Below, piece after piece: positions 5,527 through 10,941 of a stretch of DNA of 25,854 nucleotides (position 1 is the stretch's first letter; the number at the start of each line of letters is the position of its first letter). Source of the stretch: a virus. The stretch is taken from positions 1 through 25,854 of IMG/VR virus record IMGVR_UViG_3300032285_001566, one strand, 5' to 3'. The translations under genes were made by a program, and so were the position numbers. The notes below the pieces were generated by a model. That model saw nothing but the letters and a program-made list of their open reading frames with translations. It searched no databases and had not been told where the DNA came from.

Positions 5527-5543
5527 ATAAGTCATTGACTTAT
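5527..5543. promoter_or_regulatory. 17-nt palindrome in an intergenic gap, possible operator
   Basis: ATAAGTCA-T-TGACTTAT is a perfect inverted repeat with 8-bp arms and a 1-nt centre. It lies in the longest gene-free stretch of the early region (5427-5571). A related ATAAGTCG occurs about 30 nt to the left, after a doubled GGTATATA. Odd-centred palindromes of this size are typical of dimeric repressor sites, but no second full copy is visible, so the operator role is inference. Confidence 0.35.
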
Positions 5544-5549
5544 AAGGGC

Positions 5550-5569
5550 AAAAAACACGGAATTTCCGT
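5550..5569 (-). terminator. Intrinsic terminator after the 81-aa gene
   Basis: On the minus strand ACGGA-AAT-TCCGT forms a 5-bp stem with a 3-nt loop, followed directly by GTTTTTTG. It begins two bases after the stop codon of the gene at 5572-5817. The short stem plus T6 makes this the most classical terminator of the early region. Confidence 0.65.
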
Positions 5570-5571
5570 TG

Positions 5572-5817
5572 TTATGCTTTTATATAACCTACGAATCTTT
5601 CGCAATCGTACCATGCTACGGGTTGCCCATTAAGCTCCCATACCAGTACTGGGTCTGCATCTTCATTCAAAGTATCCCATTTGAATTTTGCTGCGAACAT
5701 TGCTGGAAGTCGTTCAAACATATCGATTGTGCTTGCATCGTCTTCATACTTAGTAAAATCGACATTGGTTCCACTATTGTTAACGAACTCGTCGATATCA
5801 TAATCTGTGTTTGTCAT
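5572..5817 (-). CDS. Small acidic phage protein, unknown function
   Basis: An 81-aa protein, acidic in its first 35 residues (MTNTDYDIDEFVNNSG, KYEDDAS). The C-terminal half is ordered: LVWELNGQPVAWYDCERFVGYI, a beta-hairpin-like stretch. The 'NGQPVAWYD' phrase recurs in phage proteins I recall, without function. The ATG overlaps the TGA of the 83-aa gene (ATGA), and a terminator follows the stop. Confidence 0.8.
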   Translation of the reverse strand: MTNTDYDIDEFVNNSGTNVDFTKYEDDASTIDMFERLPAMFAAKFKWDTLNEDADPVLVWELNGQPVAWYDCERFVGYIKA

Positions 5818-6065
5818 ATTAGATCCACCTGTACTTGAATTGATTGAGATTGCAGTTTATTGTCGTAAACTTTAACTGTAGTGCCGATGCCATTACATTT
5901 GCCATTGACAAGTTGTTGTAGAGCAACTTGTGTCGCCACTCTATGCGAGCTCGTAGCGAAACACTTCTCAATATCGCTGATGCTCATATAAAGACCAACG
6001 CCATCTAGAATCACTCGAAAACGAGTAGAGTTCTTTAGGCCTTTGATAATTTCTTTTCTACGCAT
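5814..6065 (-). CDS. Small phage protein, unknown function
   Basis: An 83-aa protein starting MRRKEIIKGLKNSTRFRVILDGVGLYMSISDIEKCF. A basic N-terminal helix precedes a compact domain with a SISDIEKCF...VATQVALQQL segment that could be a DNA-binding helical motif. It is the first gene of the leftmost-reading unit at the divergent switch, about 30 nt after the promoter at 6094-6122. Function unknown. Confidence 0.8.
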   Translation of the reverse strand: MRRKEIIKGLKNSTRFRVILDGVGLYMSISDIEKCFATSSHRVATQVALQQLVNGKCNGIGTTVKVYDNKLQSQSIQVQVDLI

Positions 6066-6093
6066 AAGACACTTTCTAATTAATTAAGCCTCT

Positions 6094-6122
6094 ATTTTAG
6101 CACCTTTCGATGCTCTTGTCAA
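6094..6122 (-). promoter_or_regulatory. Early promoter, repeated cassette copy 5 (leftward side of the divergent pair)
   Basis: TTGACA at 6122-6117, a 17-nt spacer ending GAAAGGTGC, and TAAAAT at 6099-6094 on the minus strand, with TGC before the -35 box. One -10 base departs from consensus. The leader begins GAGGCTTAA like the other copies. It stands back to back with the rightward promoter at 6170-6198. Confidence 0.85.
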
Positions 6123-6169
6123 GCATTTTTTGAAAGACCCTTTTGCTCATATGGGTACTAAAAGAATGC

Positions 6170-6198
6170 TTGACACAATGGACAAAAGGTGCTATAAT
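6170..6198 (+). promoter_or_regulatory. Rightward early promoter of the divergent pair
   Basis: TTGACA at 6170-6175, a 17-nt spacer ending ACAAAAGGTGC, and TATAAT at 6193-6198 on the plus strand, with the same TGC extensions as the leftward copies. The expected transcription start is 6203-6207, at the ATG pair of the GIY-YIG gene. Confidence 0.92.
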
Positions 6199-6204
6199 AA
6201 CGAC

Positions 6205-6510
6205 ATGATGAGAAAGAAACGTTCTGACCGAAAGCATATAGTATACAGTATCACAAATGCTGTTACTGGTGATTTCTACATTGGCATCACGCAGGGATCT
6301 CGAAAGAAAGATTTGCGTGTTCGTATATTGAAGCACATTCAACGAGCTCGTACTGAGAATCGTTCTTGGGCATTATGTAAAGCAATCAGAGAGTTTGGCG
6401 CTGAATCATTTCTAGCACAAGAGTTAGCGATTGTTCGTGGCAAGACTCCTGCTCATAATTTAGAGCGAGCGCTGATTGCCGAGTATTCGCCAGTTTTGAA
6501 TACACAATAA
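6205..6510 (+). CDS. Small GIY-YIG nuclease, probable free-standing homing endonuclease
   Basis: From ATG 6205 the protein is 101 aa. HIVYSITNAVTGDFYIGIT is the GIY-YIG signature. Next come RVRILKHIQRA, giving the conserved catalytic Arg, and the C-terminal LERALIAEYSPVLNTQ, giving the metal-binding Glu and terminal Asn. Almost the whole protein is the nuclease domain, with no separate DNA-binding tail, so target specificity may be low, as for Seg-type enzymes. The frame extends upstream to 6130, but that would pass through the promoter. The predicted transcription start coincides with the ATG, so the message may be leaderless. It sits exactly at the switch between leftward and rightward units. 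Confidence 0.85.
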   Translation: MMRKKRSDRKHIVYSITNAVTGDFYIGITQGSRKKDLRVRILKHIQRARTENRSWALCKAIREFGAESFLAQELAIVRGKTPAHNLERALIAEYSPVLNTQ

Positions 6511-6534
6511 GTTTATCAAATGGATAAAAATTGC

Positions 6535-6563
6535 TTGACAAGCAGAGTAAAGTGTGCTACAAT
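6535..6563 (+). promoter_or_regulatory. Second rightward early promoter
   Basis: TTGACA at 6535-6540, a 17-nt spacer ending AGTGTGC, and TACAAT at 6558-6563, again with TGC before both boxes. It drives the rightward gene cluster from 6589. No strong stem-loop is visible between it and the GIY-YIG stop codon. Confidence 0.88.
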
Positions 6564-6588
6564 ATAGCATAAATTAATGGAGAATCAT

Positions 6589-6909
6589 GTGACTGATACT
6601 TTAGAAAAAACATTGTCTGACGAAGACTATATTGCATTCAAAATTTGGATTAAATCTATCTTGAAGCATGGCTCTTCAACTGTAGAGTTCATTAAGAAAG
6701 ATGGAACAGAGCGTAAAATGCTTTGCACATTGGATCCTACGCTGGTTCCCGGACTAGCAATTGAAGAAAACAAAAAAGAAAATACACGCAAGGTGAGCGA
6801 AGAAGCACTTGCAGTTTATGATTTGGAAGCTAATGCTTGGCGCAGCTTTCGATATGATAGTGTCACAAGCGTAACCATTAAACTTGGAGCAGATGATGAA
6901 ACAGAATAA
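6589..6909 (+). CDS. Phage early protein, unknown function, GTG start
   Basis: A 106-aa protein starting at GTG 6589 (MTDTLEKTLSDEDYIAFKIWIKSILKHG). GGAG lies six bases before this GTG. The upstream in-frame ATG at 6577 would be only about 7 nt from the predicted transcription start and has no ribosome binding site, so the GTG is preferred. Residues 32-50 (VEFIKKDGTERKMLCTLDP) and the C-terminal ALAVYDLEANAWRSFRYDSVTSVTI form a WYL/SH3-like beta pattern known from small phage proteins ('f.KkdGt.R.m..T..p' and 'v.D...ga.Rsfr.dsi'). Function unknown. Confidence 0.82.
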   Translation: MTDTLEKTLSDEDYIAFKIWIKSILKHGSSTVEFIKKDGTERKMLCTLDPTLVPGLAIEENKKENTRKVSEEALAVYDLEANAWRSFRYDSVTSVTIKLGADDETE

Positions 6910-7069
6910 ACAAATCGAGCTACGTGAAGTAGACGAAACTAACGAATCTATTATGAATGAGCTTGTTCATTTGTGCGAGATCCGAGGAGAACTTGACGAT
7001 GAGGCGAATGCGTCAATTGAACGTCGCATTGCATTTCTAGAATCTAAACTAAATAGGCAAATGCTATGA
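6893..7069 (+). CDS. Small helical phage protein, unknown function
   Basis: From ATG 6893 the protein is 58 aa (MMKQNKQIELREVDETNES). It is nearly all helical and acidic, with ELVHLCEIRGELDDEANASIERRIAFLESKL. A GGAG lies just upstream. A longer TTG start at 6884 is possible but less likely. It overlaps the previous gene by 17 nt and the next by 4 nt. Confidence 0.72.
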   Translation: MMKQNKQIELREVDETNESIMNELVHLCEIRGELDDEANASIERRIAFLESKLNRQML

Positions 7070-7251
7070 TTGATTTTGATAAGATTGAAATTCAACCTAA
7101 AGATACAAGCAAGGGACATTTCTATGTCAGCCTTGTAAAGAGTGCTATTCGTATTGTAGCAGGTGCTTGCTTAATTGGAGGAAACTTGCTAATGGCTGGT
7201 TATTGTCTTATTATTGCAGAAATTCTTGGAATCGTTGAGGAGATTGTATAA
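7066..7251 (+). CDS. Small membrane protein with a helical hairpin
   Basis: A 61-aa protein. The first 20 residues are soluble (MIDFDKIEIQPKDTSKGHFY), then two hydrophobic stretches follow (SAIRIVAGACLIGGNLLMAG and YCLIIAEILGIVEEIV). A helical hairpin in the inner membrane is likely. The start overlaps the upstream TGA (ATGA) and the stop overlaps the next ATG (TAATG). Function unknown. Confidence 0.78.
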   Translation: MIDFDKIEIQPKDTSKGHFYVSLVKSAIRIVAGACLIGGNLLMAGYCLIIAEILGIVEEIV

Positions 7252-7469
7252 TGGCTTACGTTACTACAGAAGTAGAAGTTGACTTATCTGATTTTGATAC
7301 TCAGGATCTAATTGATGAGCTTGAATCTCGAGACGCAATGCCCGATGATCTTCCTGAGGGTCCAAAGGAATTGCTTGAAAAAATCTGGATGAAACGTCGA
7401 ATGGGAAACAACGATTACCAAACAGAGTTGGATCAATTGATCTATGCTATACTAGGAAAAATTGTATGA
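7251..7469 (+). CDS. Small acidic phage protein, unknown function
   Basis: A 72-aa acidic protein: MAYVTTEVEVDLSDFDTQDLIDELESRD, then a more basic KIWMKRRMGNNDYQTELDQLIYAILGKIV. The pattern 'vDlsdfdtedLidElesR' is one I recall from proteins in many bacteria and phages with no experimental role. It overlaps both neighbours by 1-4 nt, so translation is coupled. Confidence 0.8.
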   Translation: MAYVTTEVEVDLSDFDTQDLIDELESRDAMPDDLPEGPKELLEKIWMKRRMGNNDYQTELDQLIYAILGKIV

Positions 7470-7813
7470 CAAAAATTGTTATAAATAAATGTCATGGCGG
7501 ATTTGGTTTATCTGATGATGCTATGATGCGGTATGGTGAGCTTGCTGAATTGAATCTTGTTAAGACTTCAACTAATTATGGAACATCTCTTTTTTATAAA
7601 AAAGATCGTGTAGACAACGAGCATCATTTCTATGAAGGACATCTTGAACGTGATGACAAGTATCTAGTACAAGTTGTCGAGGAGATGGGCGACTCAGCAA
7701 ACGGAAAGTATGCCAAATTAAAAGTGGTGGAAATACCTGACGACGTAGAATGGCAGATTGAAGAATACGACGGTTGGGAACACATTGCAGAAAAACATAA
7801 AACTTGGGATTAA
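7466..7813 (+). CDS. Conserved phage protein with KIVINKCHGGFGLS start
   Basis: A 115-aa protein. Its N-terminus KIVINKCHGGFGLSDDA, the middle RDDKYLVQVVEEMGDSANGKYAKLKVVEIPDDVEW and the end IEEYDGWEHIAEKH match a widespread phage protein family of unknown function that I recognise by sequence pattern. Expected length in that family is about 90-120 aa, so it looks complete. The ATG overlaps the upstream TGA. Confidence 0.88.
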   Translation: MTKIVINKCHGGFGLSDDAMMRYGELAELNLVKTSTNYGTSLFYKKDRVDNEHHFYEGHLERDDKYLVQVVEEMGDSANGKYAKLKVVEIPDDVEWQIEEYDGWEHIAEKHKTWD

Positions 7814-7815
7814 AA

Positions 7816-8040
7816 ATGTATATTACTTTAACAAACGCAACCGCAGCACATCGCGGAAACAAGATCGCAATTAATTCAGATTTAATTGCAACTATTCACT
7901 CTAGCGAAGTAACTGTAGATGAAGTGACAGAACTCCGTACCTTTATCTTTTGTCCCCCACACGGAACATGGGAAGTATTGGAGCCGCTTGATAAAGTTGT
8001 TTCAATGCTTAATCAGAAAAAATCTATTCTAAGTTTCTAA
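7816..8040 (+). CDS. Small protein resembling FlbD-like fold, unknown function
   Basis: A 74-aa protein from ATG 7816, two bases after the previous stop; a TTG at 7804 would extend it by four residues. MYITLTNATAAHRGNKIAINSDLIATI, then FIFCPPHGTWEVLEPLDKVVSML, resembles the short FlbD pattern (MI-LT, G..-.IN.DLI--IE, V-E-..EV). An extra CPPHGTW loop is present. Similar proteins occur in T4-like phages. The resemblance is by eye only. Confidence 0.78.
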   Translation: MYITLTNATAAHRGNKIAINSDLIATIHSSEVTVDEVTELRTFIFCPPHGTWEVLEPLDKVVSMLNQKKSILSF

Positions 8041-8044
8041 TATT

Positions 8045-8308
8045 ATGGCACAAGGCTGGCGCAAATCTCAAATTGAAGATAAGGAAGCTCCTCGTCTTCA
8101 GATACCAGTAATTAAAAGATCATTAAAGATTATTAAATGTTCTGATTCTCTTATGTGGTATAACAAACTTGTAGGCCAAGTAGTTCCCTATGTGCGGGAA
8201 TATGATGATTGCTACATGAGCAGAGAGCCAGCCGGCTACCTTAATATAGTTAAATTAGAAGATGCTGAGATTATAGATGAGGAAATAGATGACGGAAGAG
8301 AAAATTAA
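8045..8308 (+). CDS. Small phage protein, unknown function
   Basis: An 87-aa protein starting MAQGWRKSQIEDKEAPRLQIP. The middle, SDSLMWYNKLVGQVVPYVREYDDCYMSREPAGYLNIVKLEDAEII, has the sequence style of a small SH3-like beta barrel (W.Y...G..V......Y..R...GY.N.V...D). The acidic tail ends DEEIDDGREN. No Shine-Dalgarno sequence is obvious. Its last 20 nt overlap the next gene. Confidence 0.75.
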   Translation: MAQGWRKSQIEDKEAPRLQIPVIKRSLKIIKCSDSLMWYNKLVGQVVPYVREYDDCYMSREPAGYLNIVKLEDAEIIDEEIDDGREN

Positions 8309-8447
8309 GGAAATGGCGATTGAAGCTGGACTAGAAAATGTATCACAAGATACAATACAAGTATTTGCAAGAATGATTGAGAATACTGTTAAGGATGAAA
8401 TGCGTCCATTGCTTAAAGATATGCAGGATTTGCTAAATAACAAATAG
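8289..8447 (+). CDS. Small helical phage protein (52 aa)
   Basis: A 52-codon frame from ATG at 8289 to TAG at 8447. GAGG lies seven bases before the ATG. The protein is amphipathic and helical: MTEEKIKEMAIEAGLENVSQ then QVFARMIENTVKDEMRPLLKDMQDLLNNK. It fills the gap between its neighbours exactly. Function unknown. Confidence 0.72.
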   Translation: MTEEKIKEMAIEAGLENVSQDTIQVFARMIENTVKDEMRPLLKDMQDLLNNK

Positions 8448-8455
8448 GATATATT

Positions 8456-8980
8456 ATGACACTACAAGATTACTTTGAGTTGGTTGAATATAAGATTGGA
8501 GAAGGGTCGAATTATATGTGGCGTTGCTTCGGCGACAATGCATATTGTCTATCTAGCAGCGTGTTTGAAGAATATGAAATTGGTGTCATCTATGATACTA
8601 AAGATCAAACCGTATTTGTATTAGAAGCACATGACTTTATTAATAGACGTTCATATCGTATCTTTAATGAAAAATTTAAAGATGCATACTTTGATGAATG
8701 CAAAACTCGAGGCATTGAAGATGCTGCGTATGATGATGTAAAGTTTATTGATCTTGATTTATACGAAGACTTTGCAGAAAAAGCAAACGCTATTATTCAT
8801 GGTCTAGATTATGATACCAGAGTACTAATGTCTGTTAATATTCCAGATGACGAACTACTGGTTATGATGAAAGCAGCACATAAGTTGGATATTACATTCA
8901 ATGAATTTGTTGAGCAGGCATTGACGGAATCAATCGCTATTTGGAGAGCTAAAGATGGGCTGGCAGACAAATTATTTTGA
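8456..8980 (+). CDS. Phage early protein with C-terminal ribbon-helix-helix-like segment
   Basis: A 174-aa protein. Residues 1-110 form an acidic alpha/beta domain with many Tyr, Phe and Asp (NYMWRCFGDNAYCLSS, VYEA-like AHDFINRRSYR, FIDLDLYEDFAEKANAII). Residues about 123-165, VLMSVNIPDDELLVMMKAAH then KLDITFNEFVEQALTESI, follow the strand-helix-helix pattern of ribbon-helix-helix proteins (V.IPD(D/E)...L...A...(D)IT.NE(F/L)(V/I)...L). The domain could make the protein dimeric and DNA-binding. AGGAT precedes the ATG. I recall similar two-part proteins in other phages, function unknown. Confidence 0.83.
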   Translation: MTLQDYFELVEYKIGEGSNYMWRCFGDNAYCLSSSVFEEYEIGVIYDTKDQTVFVLEAHDFINRRSYRIFNEKFKDAYFDECKTRGIEDAAYDDVKFIDLDLYEDFAEKANAIIHGLDYDTRVLMSVNIPDDELLVMMKAAHKLDITFNEFVEQALTESIAIWRAKDGLADKLF

Positions 8981-9203
8981 AGCTAAGGCATATAAGCATA
9001 CTTACGATATCGGTGATAGAGTATTTGGTTATTATAACAAGATACCTTTCATCGGTAGTGTAGGCAATGATAGATTTGTCAATGAAAATGATGGACCTGA
9101 AGTAACAATACATCTTGATCTACCTATCAAAAACGATGGTGTCGTTAGAAACATTATCGTAGTTAAACACAAAGACATTAAACGTCGATTAGAAGAATAC
9201 TAG
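8955..9203 (+). CDS. Small beta-rich phage protein, unknown function
   Basis: An 82-aa protein. YDIGDRVFGYYNKIPFIGSVGNDR opens a small beta barrel of KOW/SH3 style, followed by PEVTIHLDLPI and a C-terminal IIVVKHKDIKRRLEEY. The pattern (GDRVxGxxxxxPFxGxVxxD, VxVxLDLPI, VxxxDIK) is frequent in T4-like phages with no known role. It overlaps the preceding gene by 26 nt. Confidence 0.8.
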   Translation: MGWQTNYFEAKAYKHTYDIGDRVFGYYNKIPFIGSVGNDRFVNENDGPEVTIHLDLPIKNDGVVRNIIVVKHKDIKRRLEEY

Positions 9204-9210
9204 GAATACT

Positions 9211-9414
9211 ATGGATTTTAGAAATGATATTGTTGCTACAACAAAACGTAGGCTTGAAGCTGAATTGGAAAGTCATCGGCTAAATGCTGAGATTGTAATC
9301 AGCCATCCTTTAGGCAATGCTTCTGCAGATATTATGGGCGCATTCTATAAAGAATTGGAAGCAATGGCACAATGCGAGACAAAGCTACTGACTATTAATC
9401 GTTACTTTAAATGA
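9211..9414 (+). CDS. Small phage protein, unknown function
   Basis: A 67-aa protein beginning MDFRNDIVATTKRRLEAELESHRLNAEIVISHPLG, continuing as an amphipathic helix ADIMGAFYKELEAMAQCETKLLTI. AGGAA lies about six bases before the ATG. Its TGA overlaps the next ATG. Mostly helical and soluble; no family recognised. Confidence 0.75.
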   Translation: MDFRNDIVATTKRRLEAELESHRLNAEIVISHPLGNASADIMGAFYKELEAMAQCETKLLTINRYFK

Positions 9415-9632
9415 GTGGCTGGATAGAGCAAGTACAATCTAAAGAATTAGACAAAGCTCTAAAAGAAATTAGAGCAGGTAAAGATGCGAATGTTGTTATT
9501 GAAACAATGTCTAAAAGATTGAATGCCAAATTACTGCATCCCGTATTAAAAGAAATAACCAATGTAGAATCTTCTTTTAATCTAGAAGAGAGTAGAAAAA
9601 ATTATAATAGGATAATGAGAATACATGGATAA
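9411..9632 (+). CDS. Small helical phage protein, unknown function
   Basis: A 73-aa protein starting MSGWIEQVQSKELDKALKEIRAGKDAN. The stretch VVIETMSKRLNAKLLHPVLKEI looks like a helix pair like that found at the C-terminal dimerisation end of some tRNA-biosynthesis enzymes, but the chain is far too short and this similarity is not evidence of function. The end is basic (RKNYNRIMRIHG). It is coupled to its upstream neighbour by ATGA and overlaps the next gene by 8 nt. Confidence 0.75.
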   Translation: MSGWIEQVQSKELDKALKEIRAGKDANVVIETMSKRLNAKLLHPVLKEITNVESSFNLEESRKNYNRIMRIHG

Positions 9633-9780
9633 TGTAACTGAGGAACAATTGCAACTTATTGCTAAAAAAATGAAGGAAGTGTTTGGCGATAAGATACCTT
9701 CTCCCGTACATTATCCTGCGCAATTTGATTACTATCTAAAATTGTTTATGTATTATCATTCAAATGATCCATTGAATTAA
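9625..9780 (+). CDS. Small phage protein (51 aa)
   Basis: A 51-codon frame from ATG at 9625 to TAA at 9780: MDNVTEEQLQLIAKKMKEVFG followed by KIPSPVHYPAQFDYYLKLFMYYH. It opens with a short helix, then a Pro- and Tyr-rich tail. The ATG overlaps the upstream stop region by 8 nt and its stop is one base before the next ATG, which supports a real gene. Confidence 0.68.
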   Translation: MDNVTEEQLQLIAKKMKEVFGDKIPSPVHYPAQFDYYLKLFMYYHSNDPLN

Positions 9781-9781
9781 T

Positions 9782-10057
9782 ATGAATATAAAAATAGTAG
9801 ATGTTCCAGTTGGGGGCAAACTTGTTGTTTACAGAGAACAACTTTCTTCTCACACAATTGTAAGAGCAGATAGTGATCCAGATTTAAAAAGAGCTATAAA
9901 ACGAAATATTGCCAACCAAATTGCCAATTATATGTTGGATAATAATTTGATTGAGATTAATTTAAGAGATGATCCAATTACTTTTACTAAAGAAATTGTA
10001 GCACGAGTTTGTATTGTACCAGATGATAAAATAAGAATTGTAAGAAAAATGATATGA
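9782..10057 (+). CDS. Small phage protein, unknown function
   Basis: A 91-aa protein starting MNIKIVDVPVGGKLVVYREQLSSH. Basic residues cluster in the middle (DLKRAIKRNIANQIANYMLDNNL), and the end is beta-rich with VARVCIVPDDKIRIVRKMI. The arrangement looks like a small two-domain alpha/beta protein. Its TGA overlaps the ATG of the HAD-family gene, so the two are likely co-translated. Confidence 0.75.
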   Translation: MNIKIVDVPVGGKLVVYREQLSSHTIVRADSDPDLKRAIKRNIANQIANYMLDNNLIEINLRDDPITFTKEIVARVCIVPDDKIRIVRKMI

Positions 10058-10569
10058 ACACAATTTATATTGACTTAGACGAAGTCGTAGCAGGCTTCAG
10101 TGAACACGTTAGTAAAATTCTGGGTAGGACAGTACTTTGGACAGACCGAAGTATCTCACCTGAGGAATGGAAAATAATAGCATCCGAGTATAGACTATAC
10201 TACAATCTTCCTTTAATGGAAGGTGCTACTACTTTGGTTGGATACTGTAAAGGTATCACTCCGAAGTATAATGTAGAGTTCTTAACAGCAATCCCAAGAA
10301 AAGATACTGTACCTTATGCAATGGAAGATAAAAAAGATTGGGTCGCTAAATACTTTCCAGGATTTGTAGTAAACTTTGGACCTTTTAGTACAGACAAATG
10401 GAAATGGTGCCGCCCTGGAGATATCCTAATTGACGACAAGTATTCAAACATCGTCGATTGGCATGAGAAGGGCAACGGTATTGCCATCATGCACAAAGGT
10501 TATATCATGGACACTATTGATATTTTAGATAAAGTAATTGGTTGTAAAGAACCAAAGATATTTACATGA
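10054..10569 (+). CDS. HAD-superfamily 5'(3')-deoxyribonucleotidase-like protein
   Basis: A 171-aa protein. The expected reaction is removal of phosphate from deoxynucleoside monophosphates. Motif I is IYIDLDEVVAGF, with nucleophile Asp7 and acid/base Asp9 (usual form DxDGVLADF, here with Glu in place of Gly). Motif II is LTA around Thr78. The C-terminal acidic motif is DILIDDKYSNIVDWHEKGN with Asp127/Asp128, as in type C nucleotidases. Length fits the family (about 170-200 aa). It ends the rightward early unit, coupled by ATGA to its upstream neighbour. It may clear host-derived or unwanted dNMPs while the leftward block makes new dNTPs; that link is inferred from content only. Confidence 0.85.
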   Translation: MNTIYIDLDEVVAGFSEHVSKILGRTVLWTDRSISPEEWKIIASEYRLYYNLPLMEGATTLVGYCKGITPKYNVEFLTAIPRKDTVPYAMEDKKDWVAKYFPGFVVNFGPFSTDKWKWCRPGDILIDDKYSNIVDWHEKGNGIAIMHKGYIMDTIDILDKVIGCKEPKIFT

Positions 10570-10664
10570 TAAAAAAATTAAAAACAATACTACCTTTTAT
10601 GATAGTATGCTTTATATCTACACTGATGGTGTGGGTTCAAGTAAGTTTTGCGAATCTTCAATAA
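10566..10664 (+). CDS. Possible very small membrane protein (32 aa)
   Basis: A 32-codon frame from an ATG that overlaps the TGA of the HAD gene. The protein has a basic start (MIKKLKT) and one membrane span (ILPFMIVCFISTLMVWVQV). ATGA coupling plus a basic-then-hydrophobic pattern argues for a real gene. Against it, its last 47 nt run convergently into the 3' end of the leftward gene at 10618-10932. Confidence 0.5.
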   Translation: MIKKLKTILPFMIVCFISTLMVWVQVSFANLQ

Positions 10665-10932
10665 TAAACTTATCTTCTGGAAAATAAGTTAGACAATTTG
10701 CTCTAATCTCATCCAATGTTTTACCTTGAGTAATAAAGGTATTTCCATCTTTTGACCATAGATAGAGTATGTCTCCGTGCTTTTCTATAGAGCATAATCT
10801 AATCTGTTCCCTGGTCTGTTCCATAGCTTCATGCATTTTATACATGAACATCACTCTTCTGCGTGTGGTTGATATGTAATTTACTAGCAAAAAGAAAAAT
10901 GCAATTGCTAATAGTATTTCAAAAAAATCCAT
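10618..10932 (-). CDS. Single-pass membrane protein, unknown function
   Basis: A 104-aa protein. One membrane span lies at residues about 4-21 (FEILLAIAFFFLLVNYI), followed by basic TTRRRVMFMYKMHEAMEQTREQIR, probably cytoplasmic, and an ordered C-terminal segment ILYLWSKDGNTFITQGKTLDEIRANCLTYFPEDKF. That C-terminal pattern (LYLW....FI.QG.t.dE......FP..kF) is one I recall from T4-like phages, without known function. It is the last gene of the leftward adhesin block. Confidence 0.8.
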   Translation of the reverse strand: MDFFEILLAIAFFFLLVNYISTTRRRVMFMYKMHEAMEQTREQIRLCSIEKHGDILYLWSKDGNTFITQGKTLDEIRANCLTYFPEDKFIIEDSQNLLEPTPSV

Positions 10933-10941
10933 AATAAAATC

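Noticed and set aside
7480-7488. TATAAATA on the plus strand
   Set aside because: It lies within the first codons of the gene at 7466-7813 and precedes no start; probably chance.
10592-10616. ATACTA...TAGTAT hairpin between converging genes as a bidirectional terminator
   Set aside because: Only six A-T-rich base pairs around a 10-nt loop, no U-tract, and it lies inside the possible 32-aa gene.
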